Assembly (NCBI RefSeq): GCF_021049245.1
Contig: NZ_CP088020.1
Location: 3,901,159-3,965,158, forward strand
Direction: 5' to 3'
From: Radiobacillus kanasensis
Lineage (GTDB): Bacteria; Bacillota; Bacilli; Bacillales; Amphibacillaceae
DNA: 64,000 nucleotides
Part shown: piece after piece, positions 54,810 through 64,000 of the stretch
Layout: each line of letters starts with the position of its first letter
Numbering within the stretch: position 1 is the stretch's first letter
The notes under the pieces: generated by a model
Seen by the model: only the letters and a program-made list of their open reading frames with translations
Databases searched by the model: none
What the model was told of the DNA's origin: nothing
Translations under genes and position numbers: made by a program

Positions 54810-54941
54810 GGTGTCACCTACCTAAATAACTTTACTTTTTATTTTATCACTTTTTTATGGATTTGGTCGATTTTTCTTCAAAATAATAAAAACTATACTT
54901 TTCTACTAGCTATATTTGATTATTTATTCAGAAGAAGTGCA

Positions 54942-54975
54942 AAAAAGGACCCATCTTAGTTGTAAAGATGGGACA
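54942..54975 (-). terminator. Terminator after noc
   Basis: GTCCCATCTTT and AAGATGGGTCC form a stem followed by TTTTTT on the reverse strand, 9 nt after the noc stop. Confidence 0.9.
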
Positions 54976-54983
54976 ACTGCATA

Positions 54984-55844
54984 TTATGTTTTTTTCTTTG
55001 GTATTTTTATTGTGATTTGATAGTAATCATCATAGTCTTCTTCATCTGTTTCCAAGTCAATACCTGTATCCGAGACCATGTTCAATGACTGTCTGATTGT
55101 ATTCATTGCAATTCTCATATCTTTGTTAAAGCCTTTTAGCTTTGGCTTTTTCTTTTTCGGTTTATCTTCAAACAGCTTCGCGATTCGCTCCTCTGTTTGT
55201 TTTACATTTAGTTCTTTTTCAAGAATGTCTTGTAAGATTTTCACTTGTGTTTCAGGATCTTTTAAAACGATAAGTGCTCTAGCGTGTCGTTCTGTTATTT
55301 TCTTTTCTAGTAAAGCGTTTTGTACTTCTTCTGGTAATTTTAGAAGTCGCATTTTATTTGCGATAGTAGATTGGCTTTTCCCTAATCTTTGTGCTAAAGC
55401 TTCCTGTGTCAAACCATGTAATTCTAATAGCCTTCCATATGCCATCGCTTCTTCTATAACCGTTAATTCTTCTCTTTGCAGGTTTTCAATAAGCGCAACA
55501 GAAGCTGTTTCAGTATCGGTCATATTACGAATGATAGCTGGGACTGTTTCCCATTCCAAGTATTGAACGGCTCTCCATCTTCGTTCCCCTGCAATCAATT
55601 CATACCCTTCGTTTTCTTGACTAATTTTCCTTACAACGATTGGTTGAATGATTCCGTGAGTTCGAATCGTTTGAGCTAATTCTGAAATTTTCTCCTCACT
55701 AAAAACAGATCTTGGTTGGAACCGGTTGGGTTCAATTTCACGAACAGGAATATGAATTACCTCATCCGGATGATAATCATTTTTGTCTTCTACTTCTGAT
55801 TTATCACCAGTGCCGAATAAACGACCAAAAGGGTGTTTCATCAT
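54984..55844 (-). CDS. noc: Nucleoid occlusion protein Noc
   Basis: ATG 55844 follows AAGGTGG, giving 286 residues from [13 protein letters not shown]. That amphipathic N-terminus is the membrane-binding helix of Noc. ParB-like boxes are [60 protein letters not shown] and [19 protein letters not shown]. It blocks division over the nucleoid. The N-terminal helix and gene position separate it from ParB. A longer frame to 55865 lacks a site. Confidence 0.95.
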   Translation of the reverse strand: MMKHPFGRLFGTGDKSEVEDKNDYHPDEVIHIPVREIEPNRFQPRSVFSEEKISELAQTIRTHGIIQPIVVRKISQENEGYELIAGERRWRAVQYLEWETVPAIIRNMTDTETASVALIENLQREELTVIEEAMAYGRLLELHGLTQEALAQRLGKSQSTIANKMRLLKLPEEVQNALLEKKITERHARALIVLKDPETQVKILQDILEKELNVKQTEERIAKLFEDKPKKKKPKLKGFNKDMRIAMNTIRQSLNMVSDTGIDLETDEEDYDDYYQITIKIPKKKT

Positions 55845-55889
55845 TAGACACCACCTTATTAACAATCCTAATCTAAGTACTTTTAAAAT

Positions 55890-55905
55890 TGTTTCACGTG
55901 AAACA
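55890..55905. other. parS site
   Basis: A perfect TGTTTCACGTGAAACA about 45 nt upstream of the noc start, in the noc promoter region. Confidence 0.95.
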
Positions 55906-56096
55906 TTATGTTTGGAAACAAGTTAAATTTACGTTTCTTCCTAAAAAGAAAGTCTATCAAAAAAAAGAAGTGTAAAAATAGATTAGAAGAATCAAATAAT
56001 TTCACTTCCTTATTTTATCATATATATAGGTATAAAAGTAATTGATTCGTTTACAAAAAGTATTATTCTAGGTAAAATTTCGTAGCTATATACATC

Positions 56097-56657
56097 CTAT
56101 AGTAGAAACTTATCTTTAATTTGTAAAGCAACTTCTTTAGCTGATAGATTCGTATTATTGATTCTTACGTAATTAGTATATTGAATTTCACCAGAAAGAG
56201 AATGAAGTCGGTGCTTCTCCATTGTTTCTTTCAAATTTCGTTCAGATTGTTCCACGTTCTGTTTCGTTGGCTTTTCCTTTAGTCTAAGGTCCGTTTTATT
56301 CCGGGCTAGTCTTTCCTTTATATCGGCTTGTAACTCAACCATATAGACCTCAGCACCATTTGACTCAAAAATTTCACATACTTCATTTACGAAATCCCAA
56401 TCGGCCTTTTGATCAAAGGCCCATACATAAGTAAAGATAAGTCCGTCTAAATCACTTTTTGCCACTTCTTTAAAAATTTCAACCCGAAATAAATGAACTA
56501 ACTTCCAAAAGGAGGCGGAGTCAAAGTCAAAGAAACGATGGATTAAATCAATCGTCATATGGTTATGAAATAGTTTTAATTCTGTTACTTTTTCTAATTC
56601 TTGGCCGACGGTCATTTTACCAACTGCCTGCGGGCCGAAAAGTAATATAAATTTCAT
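56097..56657 (-). CDS. AAA/shikimate kinase-like P-loop protein
   Basis: The 186-residue protein starts with a P-loop, LLFGPQAVGKMTVGQELE. KMT replaces the usual KST, while the Lys is kept. A helical body and a possible LID (KERLARNKTDLRLKEKPTKQ) follow. The layout suggests a small-molecule kinase of the cytidylate/shikimate type. Substrate unknown. GGAGG precedes the ATG. It lies between noc and rsmG in an otherwise conserved block, so it may be a local insertion. Confidence 0.75.
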   Translation of the reverse strand: MKFILLFGPQAVGKMTVGQELEKVTELKLFHNHMTIDLIHRFFDFDSASFWKLVHLFRVEIFKEVAKSDLDGLIFTYVWAFDQKADWDFVNEVCEIFESNGAEVYMVELQADIKERLARNKTDLRLKEKPTKQNVEQSERNLKETMEKHRLHSLSGEIQYTNYVRINNTNLSAKEVALQIKDKFLL

Positions 56658-56740
56658 GGGAATCCTCCTTAATTTCCATTTATTTGGTAATCAGTAAACC
56701 AATAATGCTCTCTATATACGTTCTTCCTTATTGCGTAAAC

Positions 56741-56778
56741 AAAAACCTCCTTTTTCATTCATCTTGAAAAAGGAGGCC
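56741..56778 (-). terminator. Terminator of the mnmE-mnmG-rsmG genes
   Basis: GGCCTCCTTTTTC and GAAAAAGGAGG form a stem followed by TTTTTG on the reverse strand, just after the rsmG stop. Confidence 0.9.
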
Positions 56779-56784
56779 ATCCAT

Positions 56785-57498
56785 TTATAAAGGCTGCTTA
56801 TTTGGTACACCTGGTTTTCGTGGGAACTTTTTTGGTGTTTTCTTTGTTTTTTGGATAATCGCGATATTTCTTTCTCCGTTTTCTTCTGGAAGCTGGAAGG
56901 TCTCTACCCTTTCAAGCTTACCACCTAACAATTCAAAAGCGCTTTGTGATTCAGCAATCTCTTGCTGAATATTTGGTCCTTTCATAGCAATAAAAGAACC
57001 TTCTTTTTTAGAAAGTGGCAGACATAATTCCGATAGAACGGATAATCGTGCAACCGCTCTTGCCATGACAACATCAAACGACTCTCTAAACTTATCATTT
57101 TTGCCAAAAAGCTCTGCACGATCATGGTAAAAAGCTACTTGGTCCAACTCTAACTGGTCAGCAAGATGGTTTAAAAACGTAATCCGCTTCTGAAGGGAGT
57201 CCACAATCGTAACTTTTAATTCTGGAAACAGTATTTTTAATGGTAAACTTGGAAATCCAGCTCCGGCTCCGACATCACATACATGAAGAGGACGATTAAA
57301 ATCAAAATAAAACCCAGCAGAAATGGAATCAAAGAAGTGCTTCGCATAAACTTCTTCTTCATCCGTTATCGCCGTTAAGTTCATTTTTTCGTTCCATTCC
57401 ACTAGTGTTTCATAGTATAAGTGAAATTGTTGTTGTTGTTTCGGACTTACTTCTAAGCCTTGTTGCTTTAATTCATCTAGAAAGGTTTCTATTTTCAT
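56785..57498 (-). CDS. rsmG: 16S rRNA (guanine527-N7)-methyltransferase RsmG
   Basis: The 237-residue protein has the SAM site [40 protein letters not shown] and the [17 protein letters not shown] block of Gid[21 protein letters not shown] near the start is typical. Loss of the enzyme gives low-level streptomycin resistance in other bacteria. It follows mnmG after 15 nt. Confidence 0.97.
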   Translation of the reverse strand: MKIETFLDELKQQGLEVSPKQQQQFHLYYETLVEWNEKMNLTAITDEEEVYAKHFFDSISAGFYFDFNRPLHVCDVGAGAGFPSLPLKILFPELKVTIVDSLQKRITFLNHLADQLELDQVAFYHDRAELFGKNDKFRESFDVVMARAVARLSVLSELCLPLSKKEGSFIAMKGPNIQQEIAESQSAFELLGGKLERVETFQLPEENGERNIAIIQKTKKTPKKFPRKPGVPNKQPL

Positions 57499-57513
57499 AA
57501 GCTATTCCTTTCT

Positions 57514-59403
57514 TTACTCATTAGATACTTTTGCAATACTGCCTTGTTCAATATATACAAGTAAGATCGATACGTCTGCTGGGTTTACCCCCGAAATTCT
57601 GGATGCTTGCCCTACAGATAAAGGTCGAACTTTTTTCAGCTTCTCTCTTGCCTCAGTCGCAATACCGCCAATAGCATCATAATCGATATCTTCCGGAATT
57701 TTTTTATCTTCCATCTTCTTCATACGTTCAACTTGCTGATTTGATTTTTCAATATAACCTTGATACTTTACTTGAATTTCCACTTGCTCTTTTATTTCCA
57801 TTGGAAGATCGATTTCGGAAGCCGTTATACGCTCAATCATTTCATATTTGATTTCTGGTCTTCTTAACAATTCATAAGCTTTTGTAGGCTCTTTTAACAG
57901 TGCAGCTCCAGCTTCCTCCATGATAGCCAATACCTTTTCCTCTGGCTTAATTGTTTCTTTTTGTAGGCGCTTTTTCTCTTCTTCTATTAACCGTTTCTTT
58001 TCTTGGAATCTTTCGTACCGACCTTCACTAATCATGCCTATTGCATAGCCAAGTTCTGTTAATCGTAAGTCGGCATTGTCATGACGAAGTAGTAAGCGAT
58101 ATTCAGCTCTTGATGTAAGCAAACGATATGGTTCATTTGTTCCTTTTGTGACTAAGTCATCAATTAAAACGCCAATGTAGCCTTGAGAACGGTCTAGAAT
58201 AACAGAATCTTTCCCAAGTGCTTTCGATGCAGCGTTGATACCTGCCATAATTCCTTGTCCAGCCGCTTCTTCATAGCCAGATGTTCCGTTAATTTGACCA
58301 GCAGTAAAGAGACCTGGGATTTTTTTCGTCTCTAGAGTCGGCCATAGTTGTGTTGGTACCATAGCATCATATTCAATCGCATACCCCGCTCTCATAATCT
58401 CGGCATTTTCTAATCCCTCAATGGAACGAAGCATTTCTCGTTGAACAAACTCAGGCAAGGATGTCGATAAGCCTTGGACATACACTTCTTCTGTATTCCG
58501 TCCTTCAGGTTCTAAGAAAATTTGATGACGTGGTTTATCATTAAAGCGAACTACTTTATCTTCAATAGAAGGACAATATCTAGGCCCAGTTCCTTTGATC
58601 ATGCCAGAGTACATGGCGGATAAGCTTAAATTCTCATCAATAATTTTATGTGTGAATTCATTCGTGTACGTCAACCAGCATGGAATTTGATCTGTAATAA
58701 ATTCGGTTGTTTCATAAGAAAAGGCTCTAGGTTGTTCATCACCTGGTTGTATTTCCGTTTTGGAATAGTCAATTGTGTGACTATTTACACGAGGTGGTGT
58801 ACCTGTTTTGAATCGAACGAGTTCAAAACCAAGTTCTTCTAAGTGTTCGGAGAGCTTGACGGATGCACGTTGATTATTCGGTCCACTCTCATAGGAAAGA
58901 TCTCCAATAATAACGCGACCGCGCATAAAGGTTCCCGTTGTAATAACGACAGATTTTGCGCGATACACTGCTTTTGTTTCGGTAATAACCCCTTTACATT
59001 CTCCATCTTCTATTAATAATTCATTTACCATTCCTTGACGCATCGTTAAATGAGGCTCATTTTCTAAAAGTTGCTTCATTTCCTGAATGTATAAAGGTTT
59101 GTCTGCTTGAGCACGTAATGCTCGAACAGCAGGTCCTTTCCCTGTATTTAACATACGCATTTGAATATGCGTTTTATCAATCACTCGCCCCATTAATCCA
59201 CCTAATGCATCTATCTCCCGAACCACTACCCCTTTAGCTGGGCCACCTACAGAGGGGTTACATGGCATGAAGGCTACCATATCTAGGTTTAAAGACAGCA
59301 TTAACGTTTTTGCCCCACGTTTTGCTGAAGCATAAGCTGCTTCCACTCCAGCGTGACCAGCTCCGATGACAATGACGTCATACGTACCTGCTTCATATGT
59401 CAT
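57514..59403 (-). CDS. mnmG: tRNA uridine 5-carboxymethylaminomethyl modification enzyme MnmG (GidA)
   Basis: The 629-residue FAD enzyme has the dinucleotide site [39 protein letters not shown] with a conserved Cys, [20 protein letters not shown] and [20 protein letters not shown]. With MnmE it modifies the wobble uridine of certain tRNAs. Full length. It lies between mnmE and rsmG as usual near oriC. Confidence 0.98.
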   Translation of the reverse strand: MTYEAGTYDVIVIGAGHAGVEAAYASAKRGAKTLMLSLNLDMVAFMPCNPSVGGPAKGVVVREIDALGGLMGRVIDKTHIQMRMLNTGKGPAVRALRAQADKPLYIQEMKQLLENEPHLTMRQGMVNELLIEDGECKGVITETKAVYRAKSVVITTGTFMRGRVIIGDLSYESGPNNQRASVKLSEHLEELGFELVRFKTGTPPRVNSHTIDYSKTEIQPGDEQPRAFSYETTEFITDQIPCWLTYTNEFTHKIIDENLSLSAMYSGMIKGTGPRYCPSIEDKVVRFNDKPRHQIFLEPEGRNTEEVYVQGLSTSLPEFVQREMLRSIEGLENAEIMRAGYAIEYDAMVPTQLWPTLETKKIPGLFTAGQINGTSGYEEAAGQGIMAGINAASKALGKDSVILDRSQGYIGVLIDDLVTKGTNEPYRLLTSRAEYRLLLRHDNADLRLTELGYAIGMISEGRYERFQEKKRLIEEEKKRLQKETIKPEEKVLAIMEEAGAALLKEPTKAYELLRRPEIKYEMIERITASEIDLPMEIKEQVEIQVKYQGYIEKSNQQVERMKKMEDKKIPEDIDYDAIGGIATEAREKLKKVRPLSVGQASRISGVNPADVSILLVYIEQGSIAKVSNE

Positions 59404-59433
59404 GTTTCATTCTCCTTTTTCCAAAATCTCTAC

Positions 59434-60810
59434 TTATTTACCAAGACAGAACTGAGAGAATAATTGGTCGATCAGACTTTCATGCACCGTATCCCCAATA
59501 ATTTCCCCAAGCAGCTCCCACGTTCTCGTTACATCGATCTGAACAAGATCAATTGGCATATCATTTTCCATGCCCATCATGGCATCTTCTAAGGCTTGAA
59601 GCGATTGTTTGAGAAGCTGAATATGTCTCACATTCGATACATACGTTAAGTCTCCCGCATCCAAGTCGCCTTCAAAAAAAGTTTGTGCGATGGCTGCTTC
59701 TAATTCATCAATTCCTTTTTCCTCAATTAAAGATGTCGATATAATGGGATTTCCTTCTGCTAATGCTTCCACTTTTTCTAAATCGATCTTTCGTGGTAAA
59801 TCTGTTTTATTTAAAATAATAATTTTATCTAATCCTTCTGCTGCTTTAAACAGTTGAGTATCTTCTTCTGTAAGTTTATCACTATAGTTCAAAACAAAAA
59901 GAATTAAATCTGATTCCTTTAGTACTTTCCTAGATCGTTCAACACCAATTCGTTCCACAATATCCTCTGTTTCTCGAATACCAGCTGTATCCACAAGTCG
60001 TAACGGAACTCCCCGAACATTCACATATTCTTCAATCGTATCTCTAGTAGTCCCTGGAATATCTGTTACAATGGCTTTATTTTCGTGTACAAGGGCATTC
60101 ATCAGAGAAGATTTTCCTACATTCGGTCTCCCTATAATAGCCGTGGCTAATCCTTCTCTCAATATTTTGCCCTGTTTCGCCATTTGTAATAATCGCTCAA
60201 TCTCTTCATACACTTCTTTTGTCTTTACTTTCATCATTTCATGAGACATTTCTTCCACATCATCATATTCCGGGTAATCAATATTTACTTCTACGTGCGC
60301 TACTGTCTCTAACAGCTTTTGCCTTAGGCTTTGAATTAAACCGGATAAACGTCCGTCCATTTGCTTTAAAGCTACATTCATCGCTCGGTCGGTCTTCGCT
60401 CGAATTAAGTCCATAACTGCTTCGGCTTGAGATAAATCGATTCTCCCATTTAGGAAGGCTCTTTTGGTAAATTCTCCTGGCTCCGCAAGTCTTGCCCCGT
60501 TTGCTACCACAATTTCTAATACCCTATTTACAGATACTAGACCACCATGACAATTTATTTCTACTACATCTTCACGGGTAAAAGTTTTCGGACCTTTCAT
60601 AACCGTTACCATAACTTCTTCAGCTATTTCATTCGTACTCGGATCTATTAACTTCCCATAATGAATCGTATGTGAATCGACATCTGTCAACCTTCTCCCG
60701 TCAAACAGCCGGGTTGCAATTGTAATGGCTTCTGGCCCACTCAGCCTAACAATCGCAATTGCTCCTTCACCAATCGGAGTAGATATCGCCGTTATTGTAT
60801 CTGTTTCCAT
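59434..60810 (-). CDS. mnmE: tRNA modification GTPase MnmE (TrmE)
   Basis: ATG 60810 is used ([20 protein letters not shown]). A GTG at 60825 lies inside the ribosome-binding region. The 458-residue protein has the folate-binding N-domain ([20 protein letters not shown]), helical arms, the inserted G domain ([48 protein letters not shown]) and the C-terminal FCLGK with the catalytic Cys. It works with MnmG in wobble-uridine modification. Confidence 0.98.
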   Translation of the reverse strand: METDTITAISTPIGEGAIAIVRLSGPEAITIATRLFDGRRLTDVDSHTIHYGKLIDPSTNEIAEEVMVTVMKGPKTFTREDVVEINCHGGLVSVNRVLEIVVANGARLAEPGEFTKRAFLNGRIDLSQAEAVMDLIRAKTDRAMNVALKQMDGRLSGLIQSLRQKLLETVAHVEVNIDYPEYDDVEEMSHEMMKVKTKEVYEEIERLLQMAKQGKILREGLATAIIGRPNVGKSSLMNALVHENKAIVTDIPGTTRDTIEEYVNVRGVPLRLVDTAGIRETEDIVERIGVERSRKVLKESDLILFVLNYSDKLTEEDTQLFKAAEGLDKIIILNKTDLPRKIDLEKVEALAEGNPIISTSLIEEKGIDELEAAIAQTFFEGDLDAGDLTYVSNVRHIQLLKQSLQALEDAMMGMENDMPIDLVQIDVTRTWELLGEIIGDTVHESLIDQLFSQFCLGK

Positions 60811-60917
60811 TCCCTTCACCCCCACAAACCTAATCTTTATCTATCTTAATTTTACTCGTTATAAACAATTTTTTGTCACTAACTTCATAGAATACCACAA
60901 GTCACCCTATTTTGAAA

Positions 60918-61037
60918 GATATCCACAACAGCCATCCAACCTGCATTTTTGATTATTATCCACATGTGAATATTTTTTGTGTTTTTATGTTATCCACACT
61001 TCGTTTTTTCAATCTTAATAAGAAGGCATTATCCACA
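60918..61037. other. DnaA-box cluster upstream of mnmE
   Basis: Three perfect boxes TTATCCACA lie at 60956-60964, 60990-60998 and 61029-61037, all in the same direction. ATATCCACA near 60919-60927 is a one-mismatch box. The gap between mnmE and jag has no gene. It lies about 3 kb from dnaA. Confidence 0.8.
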
Positions 61038-61072
61038 ATCCACACCAGGCAAATTTTATAATTTCCTAGACA

Positions 61073-61097
61073 AAAAAAACTCCCCTAAGGGAGTTTT
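61073..61097 (-). terminator. Terminator after jag
   Basis: AAAACTCCCTTAGGGGAGTTTTTTTT on the reverse strand, split as AAAACTCCC and GGGAGTTTT with a long T-run, 16 nt after the jag stop. Confidence 0.92.
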
Positions 61098-61112
61098 CAA
61101 ATATCATGTCTA

Positions 61113-61727
61113 TTAAGAATGAATAACTACGTGACGGTTCGGTTCCTTTCCTTCTGATGAAGTCGAAATGTCCGTCCGGTCCTGTAGAGCTGTATGAATC
61201 ACCTTTCTTTCAAAGGATGGCATCGGCTCTAATGCTACAGGACGTCTTGTTGAAATAGCTTTTTCCGCCATTCGGTTTGCTAATGTTTCCAATGTTTGCT
61301 TTCTTCGATCTCGATAGCCTTCCGCGTCAACAACTACCGTATAATAATCCTTGGCATTTCGATTCACGATTAATTGTAACAAGTACTGAATGCCGTTAAG
61401 GGTTTGTCCCCTTTTACCGATCAATAAAGCAATTTTTTCACCGGATAGGTCAAAAGTTATGGTATTTTGTTCCGTCGTTGTTTTTATCTCTACCTCAACA
61501 CCCATATGTTGGGCAATCTCTTCTAGATACGTTTCGGAAATTTTTAAATGACTAGGAGCTAAAGTGACTTTGACGATTGCTCGTTTAGAACCAAACAATC
61601 CTAAAATCCCTTTCTTTCCTTCGTCAATGATTTCAATATTCGCTTGGTCCCTCGTTGTGTTTAACTGCTGTAATGCTGATTGGACCGCATCTTCAACTGT
61701 TTGACCAGTAGCAGTTATCTGTCTCAC
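61113..61727 (-). CDS. jag: RNA-binding protein Jag/KhpB
   Basis: The 204-residue protein has an N-terminal Jag domain ([32 protein letters not shown]), a KH-like domain ([20 protein letters not shown]) and a C-terminal R3H domain ([24 protein letters not shown]). It binds RNA and affects wall synthesis and division. It overlaps yidC by 4 nt as usual (spoIIIJ-jag). Confidence 0.96.
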   Translation of the reverse strand: MRQITATGQTVEDAVQSALQQLNTTRDQANIEIIDEGKKGILGLFGSKRAIVKVTLAPSHLKISETYLEEIAQHMGVEVEIKTTTEQNTITFDLSGEKIALLIGKRGQTLNGIQYLLQLIVNRNAKDYYTVVVDAEGYRDRRKQTLETLANRMAEKAISTRRPVALEPMPSFERKVIHTALQDRTDISTSSEGKEPNRHVVIHS

Positions 61728-62497
61728 TTCTCGCTTCCTCCCACATCTTTCATCATTGGTTTTCTAATAAATATGGTCTGAGCAACCATAAAGATGTTAC
61801 CTACTACCCAGTAAAGTGCTAGGGCAGATGGGAAAAAGATTGCAGTTACACCAATCATAATTGGCATCATGTACAACATCATTGTCATCTGTGGCATCAT
61901 GTTATTACTTTGGTTAGACATGCCTGCCATCATAAGCTTTTGTTGGAGGAATGTAGCAGCCGCAGCAACAATCGGTAATATGAAATAAGGATCAGGTTGT
62001 CCCAATTGGAACCATAAGAAATCATGTTTTTCAATTTCGGCCGTTCTCATTATTGCGTGATAAAACGCAATCAGTATCGGCATTTGAACCAAAATCGGTA
62101 AACAACCAGCCATTGGGTTTACACCATTTTTTTGGAATAAATTCATCGTTTCTTGCTGTAGTTTTTGTTGTGTTTTAGCATCTTTAGAACTGTACTTTTG
62201 TTGAAGTTCTTTTAGCTGGGGTTGAATTTCTTGCATACCCTTTGAGCTTTTTAATTGTTTAATGTTTAATGGCAACAATACTAATCGAATAAGTACGGTA
62301 ACGATTACAATCGATAACCCGTAATTCTCACTGAATAATTCAGCAAAATAGGTGATTAACCATGATAAGGGATAAACAAAATATTCATCCCAAATCCCTG
62401 TGCTTTCACTAGTAATGTCTTCGTTAATCTGTCCGCAACCTGCTAGTAGTACTAACAATCCAATTAAGGTCGCTGTCAGGATGACCTTTTTGCGCAA
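61724..62497 (-). CDS. yidC: Membrane protein insertase YidC1 (SpoIIIJ)
   Basis: The 257-residue protein has a lipoprotein signal with lipobox LLAGC (Cys near residue 21) and five membrane helices. Family boxes are [20 protein letters not shown] with the groove Arg, [20 protein letters not shown] and [20 protein letters not shown]. It inserts membrane proteins, and this paralogue (SpoIIIJ) is needed for sigma-G activation during sporulation in B. subtilis. Gene order rnpA-yidC-jag is conserved. Confidence 0.96.
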   Translation of the reverse strand: MRKKVILTATLIGLLVLLAGCGQINEDITSESTGIWDEYFVYPLSWLITYFAELFSENYGLSIVIVTVLIRLVLLPLNIKQLKSSKGMQEIQPQLKELQQKYSSKDAKTQQKLQQETMNLFQKNGVNPMAGCLPILVQMPILIAFYHAIMRTAEIEKHDFLWFQLGQPDPYFILPIVAAAATFLQQKLMMAGMSNQSNNMMPQMTMMLYMMPIMIGVTAIFFPSALALYWVVGNIFMVAQTIFIRKPMMKDVGGSEK

Positions 62498-62566
62498 TGT
62501 TCTTCCTCCTTACTTCCTAAAAAGCTAACTGTTGTATGTATTCTATCATTAAATAGAGGTATGGTT

Positions 62567-62926
62567 CTATTTTTTATCTCTACTTTTTTTATATAATATT
62601 TTTGATTTTGATAAAACATGCATCAAACTACTTTTTACTTGATGAAAATCCATCTCTAAAACCGGTTTTCTAGCAATAATGACTAAGTCATATTTAGGAT
62701 GGACTTGATCCTCAAGTTCTAGAAAGGCCTGTCTTAAGTACCTTTTAATTTGATTTCTTTCTACGGCATTTCCTACTTTTTTGCTTACCGACAAACCAAT
62801 CCGAAAATGCTCTTGATCTTCTTTTGGTAAATAGTAAAGAACCAGCTGGCGATTCGCAAAGGACTTACCTTTCTTAAAGACCAGCTGAAATTCTTCATTC
62901 TTTTTCATTCGATATGCCTTTTTCAT
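62567..62926 (-). CDS. rnpA: Ribonuclease P protein component
   Basis: ATG 62926 has GGAGGG 9 nt upstream, giving 119 residues from [20 protein letters not shown]. Family marks are [13 protein letters not shown] and the RNR-like helix [20 protein letters not shown]. It helps the RNase P RNA cut pre-tRNA leaders. A longer frame to 62959 is not supported. The distance to rpmH is 366 nt, more than usual. Confidence 0.97.
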   Translation of the reverse strand: MKKAYRMKKNEEFQLVFKKGKSFANRQLVLYYLPKEDQEHFRIGLSVSKKVGNAVERNQIKRYLRQAFLELEDQVHPKYDLVIIARKPVLEMDFHQVKSSLMHVLSKSKILYKKSRDKK

Positions 62927-62994
62927 GGGAAGATTCCCTCCAAATCCATGAGAATACAACCCTTGTCACCCAACTGGATTAAAGGTATTTCATC

Positions 62995-63250
62995 ATTTTA
63001 CTATCTTCTATATAGAAGGGACCCGCTTCCGGATCCCCATCAATTGTTTTGCAGCAAATTCATCGTATGCTGATTTAGACTAAGGGTTCCTCAAAAGTTT
63101 CTACCTAGCCCAACAATTTATACTTTGCTTACGTTAAAGAAAACTTGGCAAAGCCAAGCCTTCAGGCGCAGGTTGCGCCAAAGCCCGCCCTTATCTATTT
63201 TCCTAATCCTGTCTTCTACGTCGAATGAACTTCTTCGCTGACAGGATATA
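62995..63250. repeat. Repeat-like insert between rpmH and rnpA
   Basis: The gap contains nested inverted repeats: CTTGGC/GCCAAG (63150-63161), GGCGCA/TGCGCC (63167-63179) and CCTGTC/GACAGG across 63206-63245. The GC-rich palindromes and AAGCCCGCCCTTAT resemble repeats scattered in many Bacillaceae genomes. No open frame with protein character is present. The normal rpmH-rnpA spacing is about 100-150 nt, so this looks inserted. Confidence 0.55.
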
Positions 63251-63262
63251 CGTTCTAATAAG

Positions 63263-63292
63263 GTAAAAAGACCACTGACATTGTTCAGTGGC

Positions 63293-63295
<3 letters not shown>
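63263..63295 (-). terminator. Terminator overlapping the rpmH end
   Basis: GCCACTGAAC and GTCAGTGGTC on the reverse strand form a stem followed by TTTTT, overlapping the last base of the rpmH stop. It would uncouple rpmH from rnpA. Confidence 0.85.
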
Positions 63296-63427
<132 letters not shown>

Positions 63428-63542
63428 TTATATACACCTCCCTGAGGAATTAAAAATCAATATAAAAGACAGTCCAATATATTATAAGTAAAACCCTATC
63501 CTCATGTCAACTGGGTTTCAAGGATCGCTCATTTCTTTTCAT

Positions 63543-63893
63543 TCATCCACAGATATCCACAGCCCATGTTTATAGTTCTTTTATCCACATTCGACTTTGC
63601 CCAACACTTATCGACAAATTAATAACAAAATATAGTATTGTGGATAGTTTCTGTCTACAACCTGTAGTTAATGTGGATAACTGTCGAAAAACCGTTGCAA
63701 CATCAGCATTTATTTGATATTATATTTGTGTTTTAACAGTGAAAAAACCTCATCCATTTATATAATTATCCACAAACTGTGGATAACGTGTGGACATATA
63801 CACACAACCCTGTTTATGATGTTATCAACAAACCTGTGGAAAATAGTTATAAATGGATTCAACCCTATTATTTATTATATAATCTTATCCACA
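63543..63893. other. oriC, DnaA-box region upstream of dnaA
   Basis: Five perfect TTATCCACA boxes lie at 63581-63589, 63672-63680 (reverse), 63766-63774, 63778-63786 (reverse) and 63885-63893. Several one-mismatch boxes (TCATCCACA 63543-63551, ATATCCACA near 63553-63561) add to them. The rpmH-dnaA gap is the standard Bacillus oriC position. No gene is present in 63428-64000. A short frame at 63714-63977 crosses the boxes and is not real. Confidence 0.95.
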
Positions 63894-63964
63894 TTGTTTT
63901 TTCGTAGGTACCTTTCGATCTTTCTACTATTATTTCTTTCGAAAGATGGCGAGAGGTTTTTTAT

Positions 63965-64000
63965 TTCCTATACTTAACTAGCGAAAGGGGTGTCTCTCGA
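63965..64000 (+). promoter_or_regulatory. dnaA: Probable -10 and ribosome-binding site of dnaA
   Basis: TATACT near 63971-63976 could be a -10, and GAAAGGGG (63985-63992) a ribosome-binding site ending 8 nt before the window edge. dnaA should therefore start at or just after base 64001. The gene itself is outside the window. Confidence 0.6.

Noticed and set aside
63714..63977. Open frame of 87 codons inside oriC
   Set aside because: It crosses several DnaA boxes and has no ribosome-binding site or protein family pattern.

Overview
This window is the origin-proximal, left-replichore side of a low-GC Firmicute chromosome, almost certainly an endospore-forming member of the Bacillaceae. It carries the usual Bacillus order read backwards from oriC: rpmH, rnpA, yidC1/spoIIIJ, jag, mnmE, mnmG, rsmG, noc, parA, parB, DUF554, yyaC, a YkvI-type protein, mscS, DUF951, ychF, rpsF, ssb, rpsR, later yybS, gdpP, rplI, dnaB, purA, an M23 peptidase, then walR-walK-walH-walI-walJ-htrC and rlmH. 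SpoIIIJ, YyaC and Noc point to a sporulating relative of Bacillus. The genus cannot be named from the sequence alone. oriC lies at the right edge: five perfect TTATCCACA boxes between 63.58 and 63.90 kb, with a ribosome-binding site in the last bases that should belong to dnaA just outside.

Region by region. 1-10.4 kb is an accessory zone ending at the 3' end of rlmH. It holds decayed genes (AraC regulator, RES-domain protein, an MnmH tail, a small nucleotide-hydrolase-like gene, RadC, an Eco29kI-type restriction enzyme), an IS-like relic, a strong stem structure, one intact DUF1643 gene and one intact, tightly packed eight-gene operon (2575-7840, minus strand). 10.5-22 kb holds rlmH and ordinary lifestyle genes: Lin0512, two unknown membrane proteins, DoxX, an aldo/keto reductase, a chemoreceptor, a DehI-family protein, a superoxide dismutase, and a manA-glucokinase-ROK repressor group. 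22-29 kb is the WalRK operon. 29-39 kb has the cell-wall peptidase, purA, dnaB, rplI, gdpP and yybS. 39-43.2 kb is a second, smaller accessory patch (HAD hydrolase, a broken toxin-antitoxin pair, SMI1/KNR4, DUF523, prephenate-dehydratase-like). 43.4-46.6 kb is a T-box-controlled aminotransferase-serA operon. 46.7-63.4 kb is the conserved ribosomal, chromosome-segregation and tRNA-modification block.

The most interesting content is the 2575-7840 operon. In order of transcription it encodes a dTMP kinase-like enzyme, an acyl-carrier-like protein, an XRE regulator, an ImmA/IrrE metallopeptidase fused to a chagasin-type (I42) cysteine-protease inhibitor, a cytoplasmic papain-type (C1) cysteine peptidase, a divergent thymidylate-synthase-superfamily protein, an Sfp-type phosphopantetheinyl transferase and a second thymidylate-synthase-like enzyme. 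A nucleotide-modifying module, a carrier-protein module and a protease/inhibitor/regulator switch sit in one transcription unit. I do not recognise it as a described system. Its function is inference: either a modified-nucleotide product or a protease-triggered stress or defence response.

Secondary points are two further DnaA-box clusters (21.8-22.0 kb and 60.9-61.04 kb), three parS sites, a family of dispersed intergenic elements with matching inverted ends, a structured leader with its own terminator before yybS, and several start sites that differ from the longest open frame.
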